Assembly: GCA_943736015.1 (NCBI GenBank)
Contig: OX031065.1
Location: 47,532,992 to 47,596,991 of the forward strand
Direction: 5' to 3'
DNA length: 64,000 nucleotides
Source of the DNA: Tridacna crocea
Lineage: Eukaryota > Mollusca > Bivalvia > Cardiida > Cardiidae
How positions within the stretch are numbered: position 1 is the first letter of the stretch; every line of letters starts with the position of its first letter. Of the stretch, positions 35,991 to 47,500 are shown piece after piece. Under the pieces are notes generated by a model. That model worked only from the letters and a program-made list of their open reading frames with translations. It ran no database searches and was not told where the DNA came from. The position numbers were made by a program, and so were the translations under genes.

Positions 35991-36500
35991 GTTATAAAAT
36001 AAAGAAATTCCTACCTATCCTACCTACAGGGTCTCGGACTGAAACCATTAACACAAATATTTTTCCCCATGTATTCTAAGCTATGTTGTTGGTTGGTTGT
36101 ATTGGGGTTTAACGCCACTTTAACAGCTAAGGTCATATGGCGGTCGGTGATGCACATTTGTTTCTTGGCTTTCTCACACCAGTACTAAAACAGCTTTCTT
36201 TTCAAAGCCACCGACTACTTTTCTCATATGCTTCAGCAAAGGTGGGAGACGAAAAAACACTGGAAAGAAAGTTCGCCTCAACCGGGTATTGAACTCACAA
36301 CCACAAGGTCATGAGTTTGACATGCTTACCACTGAGCCATCCCGGCGGGCTCTAAGCTATGAAAGACAAATTCTGTCATTTGAGTCACATCACTCACATG
36401 TAAATTGTTTTCTGCAATTTCTTTCTGGGAACCTAAAATAAAATATTCCTACCAGCCCAACCTACAGCATCTCATACCGAAACCCTAAACACAGATATTT
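35930..36500. repeat. Local ~135-bp duplication flanking a SINE
   Basis: GACAAATTCTGTCATT through TACCTACAGGGTCTC (35930-36070) recurs with changes at 36362-36500. The SINE B 36086-36350 lies between them. Confidence 0.7.
36086..36350 (-). mobile_element. SINE family B copy with 11-bp target duplication
   Basis: TCTAAGCTATG at 36075-36085 is repeated at 36351-36361. The body and reversed tRNA-like head are intact by eye. It sits between two copies of a locally duplicated segment. Confidence 0.88.
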
Positions 36501-36522
36501 TTTTTGACAGGCCTTGTTTGAA

Positions 36523-37342
36523 AACTTTATCAGGTGAACAAATTTTAGACTGGTCCAAATTCAAACTATTTCAAGCCTACAGATTAAACATGGCTCAAAT
36601 GATTAATGAAGTCTTTGAAACATTAGAAAACATAGTTGGAAAAGAAATTTCCTCCTTACAAGCATCTTCAAACTTGGTCAGAATGTTTGTTTCGGTGATA
36701 TCTCAAAAGAGTTTGATAATGGGTAATGCTGGGTCAAAAACTAGGTCACTTGGACAAATATTAGAAAAACCTTTTTGTATGCACTACAGGCCACATTTTC
36801 AGTCTAATACTCATGAAACTTGGTCAGAATGTTTGACTTAGTGATATCCCAAAATTGTTTGATAATGGAAAATGTCTGATAAAAAATTAGGTCACTAAGT
36901 CAAATTTTAGAAAATGCTCTAGAGGCCAAATTTTTGGCCCAAAACTCATGAAAGTTCGTCAGAATGTTTGTCTTGATGATATCTTGAAAGAGTTTGAAAA
37001 TGGGTAATTTCGGATTAGAAACTAGGTCACCAGGTCAAATCTTCAAAAACTTTGTTTACTTTCTGTAGGCCTCATTGTTAATGCAATACTCATGAAACTT
37101 GGTCAGAATGTTGGTCTTGCACCAGTTTGTAAGTTGGTCATTGCCGTCAATAACTTATAAAAATCTTGGTAGAATGTTTGTCAGAATAACTCAAAAGAGA
37201 TAGAAAACGGGTTGTGTTAGGTCAAAAGACTCAAGTGAACAATTTCATTGCCATGATGGCTCTCTTGTCTTCTTTTCCCACAATGTTTTCAAAGACCGTT
37301 TTCAGATTGGTTGTTAAAACTTCCGATTGTTTGGTAAAGTTC
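36523..37342 (+). mobile_element. Hairpin MITE T1 hosting a tandem-repeat element
   Basis: The left arm AAATTTTAGACTGGTCCAAA runs to the core at about 36657. CTTCTTTTCCCACAATG resumes at 37269, to GGTAAAGTTCTAA. Confidence 0.72.
36658..37268 (+). mobile_element. Pearl-like element with four ~143-bp tandem cores
   Basis: CATGAAACTTGGTCAGAATG recurs near 36665, 36811, 36949 and 37089. It ends GCCATGATGGCTCTCTTGT, the same terminal hairpin as the 46.4-kb element. No ACGG microsatellite was seen. Confidence 0.75.
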
Positions 37343-37389
37343 TAATTTTAAATAGTTATTATTAAGAACATTTGAAGAATGATAATTTT

Positions 37390-37577
37390 ATCTTTCTACA
37401 ACACAAGCCTGAGTGTTAACAACCCTGAAGAAAAAGCCTGGTAAAGCATTTTCTCCTTTTCCCACAATGTTTTCTATCCTTCCCAAAACAGATTTCAACG
37501 TTTCAGTCAAATTTATTTTGTCATCTGCAGATGCTTTCAATTTGGGCAAGTCTAAAATTTTGTCGTTTGGTAATGAG
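37390..37577 (-). mobile_element. Hairpin MITE T1, left core arm deleted
   Basis: Right TTAA 37578-37581. Confidence 0.75.
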
Positions 37578-37617
37578 TTAAACAATGACGCCTATCTTTA
37601 AATGAGAAGAAAACATA

Positions 37618-37890
37618 GATTGATTGACTGACTGTAAGGTGTTTAATGCTGTTTTCAGCATTATTTCAGTTATATTGCAGCAGCCTGCGCACCTATCCCT
37701 GCTTTCCTAGGGTTTCTTTTATCAGTATGCGGCACAGTTTTCTTTCCAAGCCACTGGCTGCTTTCCCAATGAAACACTGTCAAAACAATGGTCAGCAGTG
37801 GGAAAGAAATGAATCCTGTCAAAATGACTATCATCGATCCTCGGAAAGAAATTGGCCAAGCCAGGGATCACAGGGGCTCAGAGAAGAAAA
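37618..37890 (-). mobile_element. SINE family C copy, head damaged
   Basis: Starts GATTGATTGACTG and contains the TTTCAGCATTATTTCAGTT block. It runs into a MITE fragment (37885-37990) before the tRNA-like head is complete. Confidence 0.7.
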
Positions 37891-37995
37891 CATTGTAGAT
37901 CAGTAGAAAATGCTGGTTACAGATTTTTTCATGTAATATGTTTTCATAATCCTTCATTGTAAGAGTTGAAAAAACAGTGAATTATTAAGGGTTAA

Positions 37996-38218
37996 CTCTT
38001 TACCAAATGACATGATATTAGACTTGCCCAAATTCGAAGCATTTGCAGACGACAGATTAAAAAGTTATCCTGTACATGAAATTTTTCTTTGAAGGGGAAG
38101 AAAACATTTGGGGAAAAAGGACAAAATGCTGGTTATCAGCATTTTCTCCTTTTCCCACAATTTTTTCAAAAGGCTTTGCCCTCAAGGTCATTAAAACCTG
38201 AGATTGAATGGTAAAGGT
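37996..38218 (+). mobile_element. Hairpin MITE T1
   Basis: TTAA 37992-37995. The right TTAA 38219-38222 is shared with the next copy. Confidence 0.85.
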
Positions 38219-38222
38219 TTAA

Positions 38223-38438
38223 TCCATTACCACACAAGCCCTACTTTTGACGTCCCCGAGAAAGAAGCCTTTTGAAAACATTGTTGGAAAAGGAGAAAAT
38301 GCTGGTAACCAGCATTTTCTCCTTTTCCCACAATGTTTTCTACTCTTCTCTACTCAAATTTCAAATTTTCAGTCACTTTTGTCTTCTGCAAATGCTTTCA
38401 ATTTGGACCAGTCTAAAAAAAAATTGTTTAGTAATGGG
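38223..38438 (-). mobile_element. Hairpin MITE T1
   Basis: TTAA at 38219-38222 (shared) and 38439-38442. Confidence 0.86.
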
Positions 38439-38539
38439 TTAATGTTACATAAATGCACTAAATGCCAGTAATTTATTCTTTGTTATGAATCTGATCATAA
38501 GAAAATGGGTATTGATCTTTATCCTGCTGACTAAGTTAA

Positions 38540-38728
38540 CCCATTACCAAACAATAAAGTTTTAGACTGGTCCAAATTGAAAGAACTTGCAGAGGAGAAA
38601 ATAAACGTGACTCAAAAATCGAAATTTCAGGAGGGTAGAAAACTTACCAGCATTTCTCCTTTTCCGATGATATTTTCAAAAGGTTTCTTTTTCAGGGTCG
38701 TGAAAACCAGGTATTGTTTGGGAAAGAG
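38540..38728 (+). mobile_element. Hairpin MITE T1, core shortened
   Basis: TTAA 38536-38539. The right TTAA 38729-38732 is shared with the next copy. Confidence 0.84.
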
Positions 38729-38732
38729 TTAA

Positions 38733-38954
38733 CTCTTTACCACACAAGGAAATTTTAGACTGGTCTAAATTGAAACCATTTGCAGATGACTAAATAAATG
38801 TGATTGAAAAATTGAAATTTGGTTCGGGAAGGGGAGAAAACATTGCAGGAAAAGGAGAAAATGCTGGTTACCAGCATTTTCTCCTTTTCCCACAATGTTT
38901 TCAAAAGGCTCCTTTTTTCAGGGACATTGAAAGTCGGGATTGTGTGGTAAAGAG
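38733..38954 (+). mobile_element. Hairpin MITE T1
   Basis: TTAA at 38729-38732 (shared) and 38955-38958. Confidence 0.87.
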
Positions 38955-38964
38955 TTAAATGATT

Positions 38965-39730
38965 TTTTTTTTTTCAAGCCGATAGTAAAAACTAGATTGA
39001 TGATTGTTGAAATTCAATGTTCTGGAGAAAAGAATTTCATTATTGGACAATGTAGATTATTCTGTGCAGTCTGATCGTGATCTCCACCATCCGCTAAAGG
39101 TCTGTAAGTCATGCTTAGCTGCCTAAGGCTTAGCAATCACAACAACATAAGTTTTGTACATTTACATAGCTTGTCAGAGGTGGCAAACTGAGCTTAGAAA
39201 ACATTTTGGGAAAGGCAGAAAATGCTGGTTACTTTAATTTTTGGCTTTACTTATTCTTACTCTTACTTATTCTGCAATGTTTTAATCCCTTTTAATGATA
39301 AATTTCAATTTACATGTAGATGAGTTGAAAATTGTGGCCTATGATATGTAAGAACAAAAAAAGCCTCAAAGGGAATATTGAATTTGTTCACTGTGTTTTA
39401 ATACAAAAACTTCTGGCATTTAAGTATCAAACTTGATAAAATTAAGATAACAAGAGAGAAAATGAAAGTCATTACCCTTACAAAACTCACATGGAAAAGC
39501 AGACACCTGCTACAATGAAAGGCCATGGTGAATGCTAGTTTTCCCAAGATACAATACAATTTCTAGAGAAAGTGACCCCAAAGTAAAATGGATAATGCCT
39601 GGGAAGCCAAGGATATTTTCAGCTCTTTCACTACCAATGACAACTTGAGCAGTTTTGCAGACAGTTTGGATCAAGATCAGACTGCATGGAATGTGAAGTC
39701 TGATCTTGGTCTACACCGTCTTCTACCCTT
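38965..39730. repeat. Diverged AGATCAGACTGCA palindromic repeats; no gene
   Basis: 38965-39130 and 39645-39735 carry ATCAAGATCAGACTGCAT with inverse GAAGTCTGATCTTGGTCTAC. The sequence between is unrecognised apart from a short MITE core remnant near 39200. Confidence 0.55.
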
Positions 39731-39737
39731 TCTTTAA

Positions 39738-39958
39738 CCCATTACCACACAATCCCTACTTTTGACGCCCCTGAGAAAAAAGGCTTTAGAAAACATCGTG
39801 GGAAAAGGAGAAAATGCTGGTAACCAGCATTTTCTCCTTTTCCCACAATGTTTTCTACCTTTCACAATACAAATTTCAAAATTTCAGTCACTTTTATTTT
39901 GTCGTCTGCAAGTGCTTTCAATTTGGACCAGTCTAAAATATTGTTGTTTGGTAATGAT
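39738..39958 (-). mobile_element. Hairpin MITE T1
   Basis: TTAA at 39734-39737 and 39959-39962. Confidence 0.88.
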
Positions 39959-39984
39959 TTAAAGTATGTCAGAAATTGTAATTT

Positions 39985-40310
39985 TGTCTAGCAGATAATA
40001 TAATTTTAGACTCATTCAATTGACCTTTCTGTAAACACGAGTTTGGCATGCCCCCCCTTAGTAACGTGCTATATTGGTTGTCAAGCCTGACAAGCTAACC
40101 AGAAACATGATGCCCAATGCTGCATTTTCATTGGCCGATAAGACATTGGTAGACCTGTCAATCAAGATCAGCAGAAAGGTCATTTGATAGCATTTGCAGA
40201 AGACAGATTATAATTATGAGGTTCAAAATGATAGTATGCATTTCTCCTGTTACGGCAATGTTTTCAAACACCTTGTTTTTCAGAGTAGTTTGTCAGATTA
40301 TGTGGTAAAT
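39985..40310 (+). mobile_element. Decayed hairpin MITE with a small insertion
   Basis: MITE arm blocks at 40000-40022 and 40190-40310 flank a piece with inverted ends GACCTTTCTG / CAGAAAGGTC (40022-40183). Confidence 0.5.
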
Positions 40311-40471
40311 GGTTAGTGAATAAAAAATGAAGCAATAGAAATAAGAGATTTGAGAGTAGAGAATGGTCTGACAAATAGCAAAACTGTAGCAAGTGCACAA
40401 ATGTATATTGTTATTACAAATTTCTCCATTTTGCGTACTGTTTCCAATTGAAATCTATAGAAGCCATGTCA

Positions 40472-40657
40472 TTATAATTGTATTAGAGTTTAACACTGTT
40501 TTAAGAGCTTATGTCAAATCGTAACAGACAGTGCACATATGCATGTGTTTCTCAGCAGTCTTTCACAATTTTTTTTTTTTTTCAAATCACTGCCTATTTT
40601 TTTCACATGCATCAGAGGTAAGAGGCAAAAAAAAACTGTAAGGAAAGTTTGCCTTAA
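40472..40657 (-). mobile_element. SINE family B, partial
   Basis: The body ends at AGTTTGCCTTAA. The expected GCCTCAACCGGG is cut by a hairpin MITE that starts in its TTAA. Confidence 0.6.
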
Positions 40658-40757
40658 CCCATTACCAAACAATTCCTGGTTGTCACAACCCTGCAGAAGA
40701 AGCCTTTTGAAATAATTTTCTCCTTTTCCCACAATGTTTTCTACCCATCCTAAAATA
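40658..40757 (-). mobile_element. Hairpin MITE T1, internally deleted, in SINE B
   Basis: Begins in TTAA at the end of the SINE B fragment. Lacks half the core. Confidence 0.65.
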
Positions 40758-40763
40758 AACTAA

Positions 40764-40984
40764 CTCTTTACCAAACGACAAAATTTTAGATTTGTCCAAA
40801 TTAAAAGCATTTTCAGACAACAAAATAAAAGTGACTGAAAAATTGAAATTTGTTTAGTGAAGAGTAGAAAACATTGTGGGAAAAGGGGAAAATGCTGGTT
40901 TCCAGCATTTTCTCCGTTGCCCACAATGTTTTCTAAAGGCTTCTTTCTCAGGGTCATCAAAAGTAGGGATTGTGTGGAAATGGG
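40764..40984 (+). mobile_element. Hairpin MITE T1
   Basis: Left CTAA, right TGAA. A right-half fragment follows (40985-41068). Confidence 0.8.
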
Positions 40985-41204
40985 TGAATATTTGAGTCAC
41001 TTTCATTTTGTCATCTGCAAATGCTTTCATTTTGGGCGAGTCCAAAATGGTGTCATTTGGTAGAGTTGATCAGATATCAAACTTACAACCACCAGGTCAT
41101 AAGTCATGTACACCAACCTCAGGGCTACCCAGACGGCCTGGTCATTATGAGGAAATAGACTTTGGGTCATTCAACTCTCTGTAAGCCATTAATAATGTAT
41201 CTTA

Positions 41205-41412
41205 CCCTGCACAAAATAGTCCCTTGGTTATACAACCAAAACGAAAAAGGCTTTTGAAAACAATATCAGATACCCAACACTTTTCTTTTTCTTTTTTCTA
41301 GAATGTATTCAACTCTTTTGCGGTTCCTTGAACAACATCAATAAATTTTGTCTTCTGCAGATGCTTTCTGGGTTGATAAGTTCATTTCTTTTGTGTTATC
41401 ATGTAGTAAAAG
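41205..41412 (-). mobile_element. Hairpin MITE T1, strongly decayed
   Basis: Arm blocks TTGTCTTCTGCAGATGCTTT and GTAGTAAAAGG remain. Confidence 0.5.
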
Positions 41413-41416
41413 GTCA

Positions 41417-41641
41417 ATCCTTTAACAAACAGACTCTGGTTTTAATGACCCTTGCAGGAGAAGACTTTTGAAAACATTGCAGAAAAAGGAGAAAATGATG
41501 GCAAATAGCATTTTCTCCTTTCCCACTATATTTTTTACCCTTCCAAAATCAAACTTCATAATTTTAAATGATGTCTTATTTGATATCTGCAAATGCTCTT
41601 CAAATTTGGACAAGTCTAAAATTTTGTCACATGGGAAAGGG
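41417..41641 (-). mobile_element. Hairpin MITE T1
   Basis: Left TCAA, right TTAA 41642-41645. Confidence 0.82.
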
Positions 41642-41831
41642 TTAAGTAGCCATTGATAATATATATAAGCAGCCATAATTAAATATAAGACTCCTGCAGA
41701 TAAAACAAAATCAGCATGTGAACTTGTGGCCATGTTGGAGTGTTTAAGTTTTTCTGGTTGATCTATTGTACCTCCCCACAGTAAGTGCATTTGTAACACA
41801 TCTGTATTTTTTGTGACCCTGCCACATTTAA

Positions 41832-42164
41832 ACGTAGTGGAGGGGGGTATACTGGAATTGCCATGTTTGTCTGTCGGTCTGTCGGTCTGTCTGTCTATAG
41901 ACACAAATTTGTCCTGAGCAATACTACTACAGTTCTTCACTTACTGAACTCAAATTTACACACATGGTTCCTATATATATGAATTTCTGCATGTGCAATT
42001 TTCAAGACCCTGCTGCAATTTGTTACAGAATTACCTCCCCTTGAACTTTTTTTCAACTCTTACTTTTGTACTAAACCATACTGAATTCTGTGACAATGAC
42101 ATGTTTTAATGACAAGGAGCTATTGGGGAGGCGGGTATAATCGCGTCTCGTGATAGCTCTAGTT
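41832..42164 (-). mobile_element. Pearl-like element family F, inverted
   Basis: CGTAGTGGAGGGGGGTATAC, then TCTGTCGGTCTGTCGGTCTG, ending CGTGATAGCTCTAGTT. It is the reverse of the 11.1-kb copy. Confidence 0.78.
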
Positions 42165-42443
42165 AAAGCAGTTTTCAGCATTATGTCAGATATGTGTGAA
42201 TTAGCAGGTATTAAATCGTTTGTGAGACATTATGAACAATCTGGTTTTGAAACTACATATCATTATTTTTTTCCCCAAGGTCTGAAATCAAGACATTGAC
42301 TTTGTAGGCCTAAAAATCAAAATAAATCTATTGATGATGTTCGTAGGGTTCTAAAATCATTACATATCTCTTTCCAAATTGATCTGATAATGAGAATAAT
42401 ATATTACTCGCAAAAGTGGCAAAAAAGCTTATTGGATGATTAA

Positions 42444-42662
42444 CCCATTACCAAACGACAATATTATAGACTTGTCCAAATTGAAAGCATTTGCAGACAA
42501 CAAAATAAGTGTCTAAAAATTCAAGATTTGTTTTGTGAAGGGTAGAAATCATTGTGGGAAAAGGAGAAAATGCTGGTTACCAGCATTTTCTCCTTTTCCC
42601 ACAATGTTTTCTAAAGGCTTCTTTCTCAGGGGCGTCAAAAGTAGGGATTGTGTGGTAATGGG
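42444..42662 (+). mobile_element. Hairpin MITE T1
   Basis: TTAA at 42440-42443 and 42663-42666. Confidence 0.87.
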
Positions 42663-42699
42663 TTAAGCACCCAATTATGCACCTGTTTATCATGTATAA

Positions 42700-42902
42700 C
42701 CCTTTATCAAACAAAAAAGATTCAGACTGGTCTATATAGAAAGCATTTGCAGGCAACAAATTAGAGATGATTTTTTTTTCTTGGTACATGGGAAAAGGAG
42801 AAAATGCTTTTTATCTGTTGAACTGATCTCCTTTTCTAACAATGTTTTCAAAAGCTTTTTTTACCAGGGTCACGAAGAGTTGGAATTTTGTGGTAAGGAC
42901 GT
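42700..42902 (+). mobile_element. Hairpin MITE T1, decayed
   Basis: Left ATAA. The core is degraded. It ends about 30 bp before the UNC93A-like exon a acceptor. Confidence 0.68.
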
Positions 42903-42933
42903 CACTTTTTTGTAATTTGTTTTTTTTTTGCAG

Positions 42934-44594
42934 ATATTATTTCATTATCACCAGATTCATACAACAAAGACAGACCCCTGAAGTGGTCAGTAAGCCTTGC
43001 TGTTTAGTACAACATTCCACTGCCAACAGTGGATACAAACAAGATGGAGCAAGCATTAAATGAAAGTGATGATAGTATTCTACACGACTTAATAAACATG
43101 AATTATGATACACCTAGTGAAGCAAGTGATTCTAACAGTTATACCAGTGATACGCCTCTTATAAGAGACAAAATAGTCCAGGATTGTGTCGATATACCAT
43201 GTGACAACATGAGTAAAGATATAAACTCTGATGACCTTGAGATTAGAAGTGACAGAGACATATTGTCTAACCCCAAAGCAACATACTCTACACAAATAAG
43301 TAATGATTCAGGTCATCTACCAACTGCCGGAGATTCTCTTATTGATATAAATGACTTTCTGGAGGGAAGTGAAGAAGTTCAGGTCCATCTTCATCCATTA
43401 AACATCATCGGGGGTGGCTGGGAATGCGGAAGCGTTTCGAGTCTTTATCACATAGCTGCCTCCAAGGAAGGTTTCCACAGTCGACTCGGAACCATTGAAA
43501 GAGGTTCAAATCAAGGTTCTGTAACATTTCTTCCCCACAACAGATTACTGTCTCGAGTATTTGCTAATTCGCTTGGCAGCTTTCAGCTAAGCAAGAAAGG
43601 ATCCACTGTGGATGGGTTGAACTCGTCATTCATTCCTGACAAATTAGAACCACCACAAGAACTACTACACAATGTAGATGAAGCCAAACCAAAGAATTTC
43701 AAGAATCTGTGTGTTGTCAGTATTGGACTTACAATACTTTACTTTGCTATAGGAGGACTTCGCAATCTACAGAGCAGTTTGAACTCCGAGGGAGGTATTG
43801 GTGTTATTTCTCTGGCTGCTACTTTTGCAGCCTTCACCGTGAGCAGTCTGATCAGTCCATTTATAGTACAGATGTATCGACCAAAACTCTGTCTCATTGT
43901 TGGCTTTACAAGCCATATTTTCTATGTGATGGCCAATTATTGTCCACGACTGGTCTACTTTATTCCAGCATCAGTGATTCTGGGTTTTGGAAATGCTCTG
44001 ACATGGAACGCAGCATGCACTTATATTACTGAACTGGGTATAAATGAAGCTGATTGGAAGAGGAAGTTTCCATCACATGTTCTCAGTCGATATTTTGGCT
44101 TCTTTTTCTTAACTTACCAATCTTCCACTGTTTTTGGTAATCTTATATCGTCGTTAATTCTAGTACCAAAAAGTCACACTGCCATTCAGTCACATGATAT
44201 CGTGTTGAACACCAGTATATTGGAGACATTACAGATAAATGACACATATGTTCCACCTAATACAGCTTCCTCAACACTTTCACCTGTAGCAGTATGTGGT
44301 GTCGGGTTTTCAGATATAAATGGAAACAACTCTACACCTCTTTCGGTGGATGAGTTTGATAAATTGTTCCTTCTTGGAACATACGCTACATGTGTTATTG
44401 TAGCAATTCTAACAATTGTGATCTGTCTTGACCACTTGCCAAACTATATATCTAAAACTGCCTCCGCACGAGAGATTTTGGTGCAAGGCAAAGACGTGAT
44501 CTTGATGACGATGGATCGGAAGTTCATCTTTATAGTCGTACTATGCCTCTATACTGTAGTAGGAAATGGATTTGTCGTGGCTGATACCTTAAGG
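42934..44594 (+). CDS. UNC93A: UNC93A-like exon a (5' UTR + residues 1-517)
   Basis: The acceptor is a T-run followed by TTTTGCAG at 42933. ATG at 43044 is chosen because an in-frame TAG sits at 43005-43007 and no other ATG intervenes. The exon encodes the acidic tail and TM1 to TM7 (NLCVVSIGLTILYFAIGGL through VVGNGFVVADTLR). The donor is AGG|GTATGT, phase 0. Coding begins 110 bp inside this exon, so at least one noncoding exon must lie further left and was not identified. Confidence 0.93.
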
Positions 44595-47500
44595 GTATGT
44601 TCTTGTTTAGCTATAATTCCATTCTGTAAGAGACCCCTTTTTACTTAGAAAAGCTTTCATCCTTTTATGTTCAAATAGTCCATTGTTTAACTCTGTACTT
44701 AATGACAAAATTTTAGACTTTTCCAAATTGAAATCATTTGCAGACAACAAAATAAACTTGACTCAAAAAATAAAACATTACTTCAGAAGAGTAGAACACA
44801 TTGTGGTAAAAGGAGAAAATGCTGGTGGTTACCAGTATTTCTCCTTTTCCCACAATGTTTTCAGAAGGCTTCTTCCTCTGGGTTGTTAAACCAGGGATTG
44901 TTTGTTAAAAGGTTAAATGACCCTGAGGGTTAGAGCTTTTTCAAAATACAACAGAAAAATGTAAACATGCTGGAAACTGGCTTCCGTCCTTTTCCTCCCA
45001 TGAACATTCTCTACCTTTTACAGACATATGTAATCACATGATCCAGATTTAGGCAGTCATTATGCAAATAAGCCATTGTGTGGCAAAGGGGACTTGACTC
45101 TTTACCAAACAACAAAATTTTAGTCTGGTCCAATTGAAAGGATTTGCAGACAACTATAAAAAAGTGACTGAAAATTCGAAATTTGTTTGTGAAGGGCGGA
45201 AAACACCATTTTTCACTATGTTTCCAAAAGGCTTCTTTCTCATGGTTATTAAAAGTCAGGATTGTGCGGCAAACAGTTAAACAATCCTAACAAAGGCATT
45301 CTTGGAACCCAGGTTTGAAGCATTATGTTAACTGTAGTGTATCGAAACTGGGTCACCAATGATGAACAGAGGTGGCTTTTTCTCCTTTTTCAACAAGGTT
45401 TTCAAAGGCCTTCTTTTTCAAGGTTGTTAAAAGTTGGGTTGAGTAAAATAGAGTTAAAGTATTTCACAATACCAATTTTTATAGGCAGACGCATTATTGT
45501 ATAATTACGTAAGCTTCCTGTTATGTTTTTTGAGCTGACCCCTCTTAGCTCAGTCGGTAGTGTACTAGACTTGAGAACAGGAGGTTGCTGGTTCGATCCC
45601 TGGCTGTGCTGATTTTTTCCTGAGGATTGATGGTCATTGCATCTTGGATATCATTCATCTCTCACTGCTGACCATTGTTTTAACAAAGGTTATGTGGGAA
45701 AGCAGCGAGTGGCTTGGAAGGAATATCGAGCTCAGTACTTGCAACAGAAACCACAGGGAGGCTTAGATAGGTTCTGTGACTGCCACAATATAACTGAAAT
45801 AATGTTGAAAGTAGTGTTTAACACCATAAATCAATCAATGAATGAATTAATTAATTAATATTTTCAGGCGTATGTCACCTGTCCACTTGGTATATATATG
45901 GTAGGATACACTATGATCTGTTTTGGCGTGTGTGGTTCCATCAGCTCGTTCACATTTGGAAGGTTACAGAAGCATATTGGCAGGGTACCAATTTTTCTTC
46001 TTGGTAAGTAGTGCATGCTAGTTCATTTGTCACATTGTTTCTCTTTATAACTTCTTGTTACCAGATAAGATATATGAGCTTATTCAGAGTACGAGTAACT
46101 TTGCTAGGGCAGTAGTGGTTTGGGTAGACACTTAAATGTTGAACTGTTAATGTTTTATGCCCATTTCAAATTATTTAATTATTTTGTAGTTTTTTGTCAA
46201 GAAATGAAAAGAAAGAAAGTTCCAGTTATGATAAAATTCAATAGCATTTCTTCCTTCATTAACTAGTTACAAACCAATCTTATGTTTTAATAACCTTTAG
46301 GAAAAGACTTATGAAGAGCATTTTCTCCTTTGCCAACCATATTTTCCTCCCTTGAAGCTTTATAGGCAAACTCCATCTTTTGGGCCATTTTTATTATCTG
46401 TTTAAGCTTCAACCCTTTACCACACAATCCCATTTTTAGCTCCACTGGCCGAAGGCCAGCGGGCTTATGTCATGGCCCGTTGTCCGTCGTGCGTCCGTCC
46501 GTCCGTCAGTCCGTGCGTGCGTCCGTCCGTGCGTCCGTCCGTCCGTCCGTCCGTGCGTTAACTTTTTCTTTAAACATTTTCTTCTCTGAAACTACCCATC
46601 CAATTTTGATGAAACTTCACAGAAATGATCCTGCCATGGTCCTCTTCAGAATTTCTTGAAAGAATTTAATTCCTTCAAAAACTCTGGTTGCCATGGCAAC
46701 AAAACTGAAAATTTTTGAAAATTTTTGAAAATCTTCTTGTCTGAAACCGTAAGGCCTAGAGCTACCAAATTTGGCATGTAGCTGTATCTAGTGGACCTCT
46801 ACCAAGTTTCTTCAAATTATAGCCCTGGGGTCAAAATTGGCCCCGCCCCGGGGGTCACAAGTTTTACATGGGCTTATTTAGGGAGAACTTTAAAACTCCT
46901 CTTCTACCTAGGCATAGGGCCTAGGGCTACCGAATTTGGGATGTTGTTTTATTTAGTGGACCTCTACCAAGAGTGTCTATATTATAGCCCTGGGGTCAAA
47001 ATTGGCCCCAACTTGGGGGTAACAAGTTTTACATGGGCTTATATAGGGAGAACTTCAAAATTCTTCTTCCACCTAGCCATAGGGCCGAGGGCTACCAAAT
47101 TTGGCATGTAGCTTTATCTAGTGGACCTCTACCAAGGGTTTCCAACTTACAGCCCAGGGGTCAAATTTGGCCCCGTTCCCGGGGGGTAACAAATTTTACA
47201 TGGGCTTATATAGGGAAAACTTTCAAAATCTTGTTGCACCTAGCTATAAGGACTAGGGCTATCAAATTTTGCATGTAGCTTTATCTAGGGGGTCTCTACC
47301 AAGGGTGTCCAAAAGTATAGCCCTGGGGTTGAATTTAGCCCCCTTCACAGGGGATCACAAGTTTTGCATTGGCTTATATAGGGAAACTTTAATAATCTAC
47401 TTGTACATAGCCATAAGGCCTAGGGCTACCAAATTTTGCATGTAGCTGTATCTAATGGGCTTCTACCAAGAGGGCCAAAATTTTAACTTTGGGGGTCAAG

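Noticed and set aside
36518-36841. 107-codon ORF
   Set aside because: Spans a MITE arm and tandem core repeats. No protein-like features.
37996-38954. Regularly spaced repeats resembling a CRISPR array
   Set aside because: Units are 190-223 bp MITEs flanked by TTAA in an intron-bearing eukaryotic sequence. There are no short unique spacers.
39762-39962. Many 60-105 codon ORFs with ENIVGKGENAGNQHFLLFPQ-type sequence
   Set aside because: The same peptide appears wherever a T1 hairpin is read through. It is repeat sequence, not a conserved protein family.
43709-44032. 107-codon ORF in another frame of UNC93A-like exon a
   Set aside because: Shadow of the coding frame.
46791-47111. 106-codon ORF with a repeated 54-residue unit
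   Set aside because: It is the translation of two 162-bp tandem cores of the pearl-like element.
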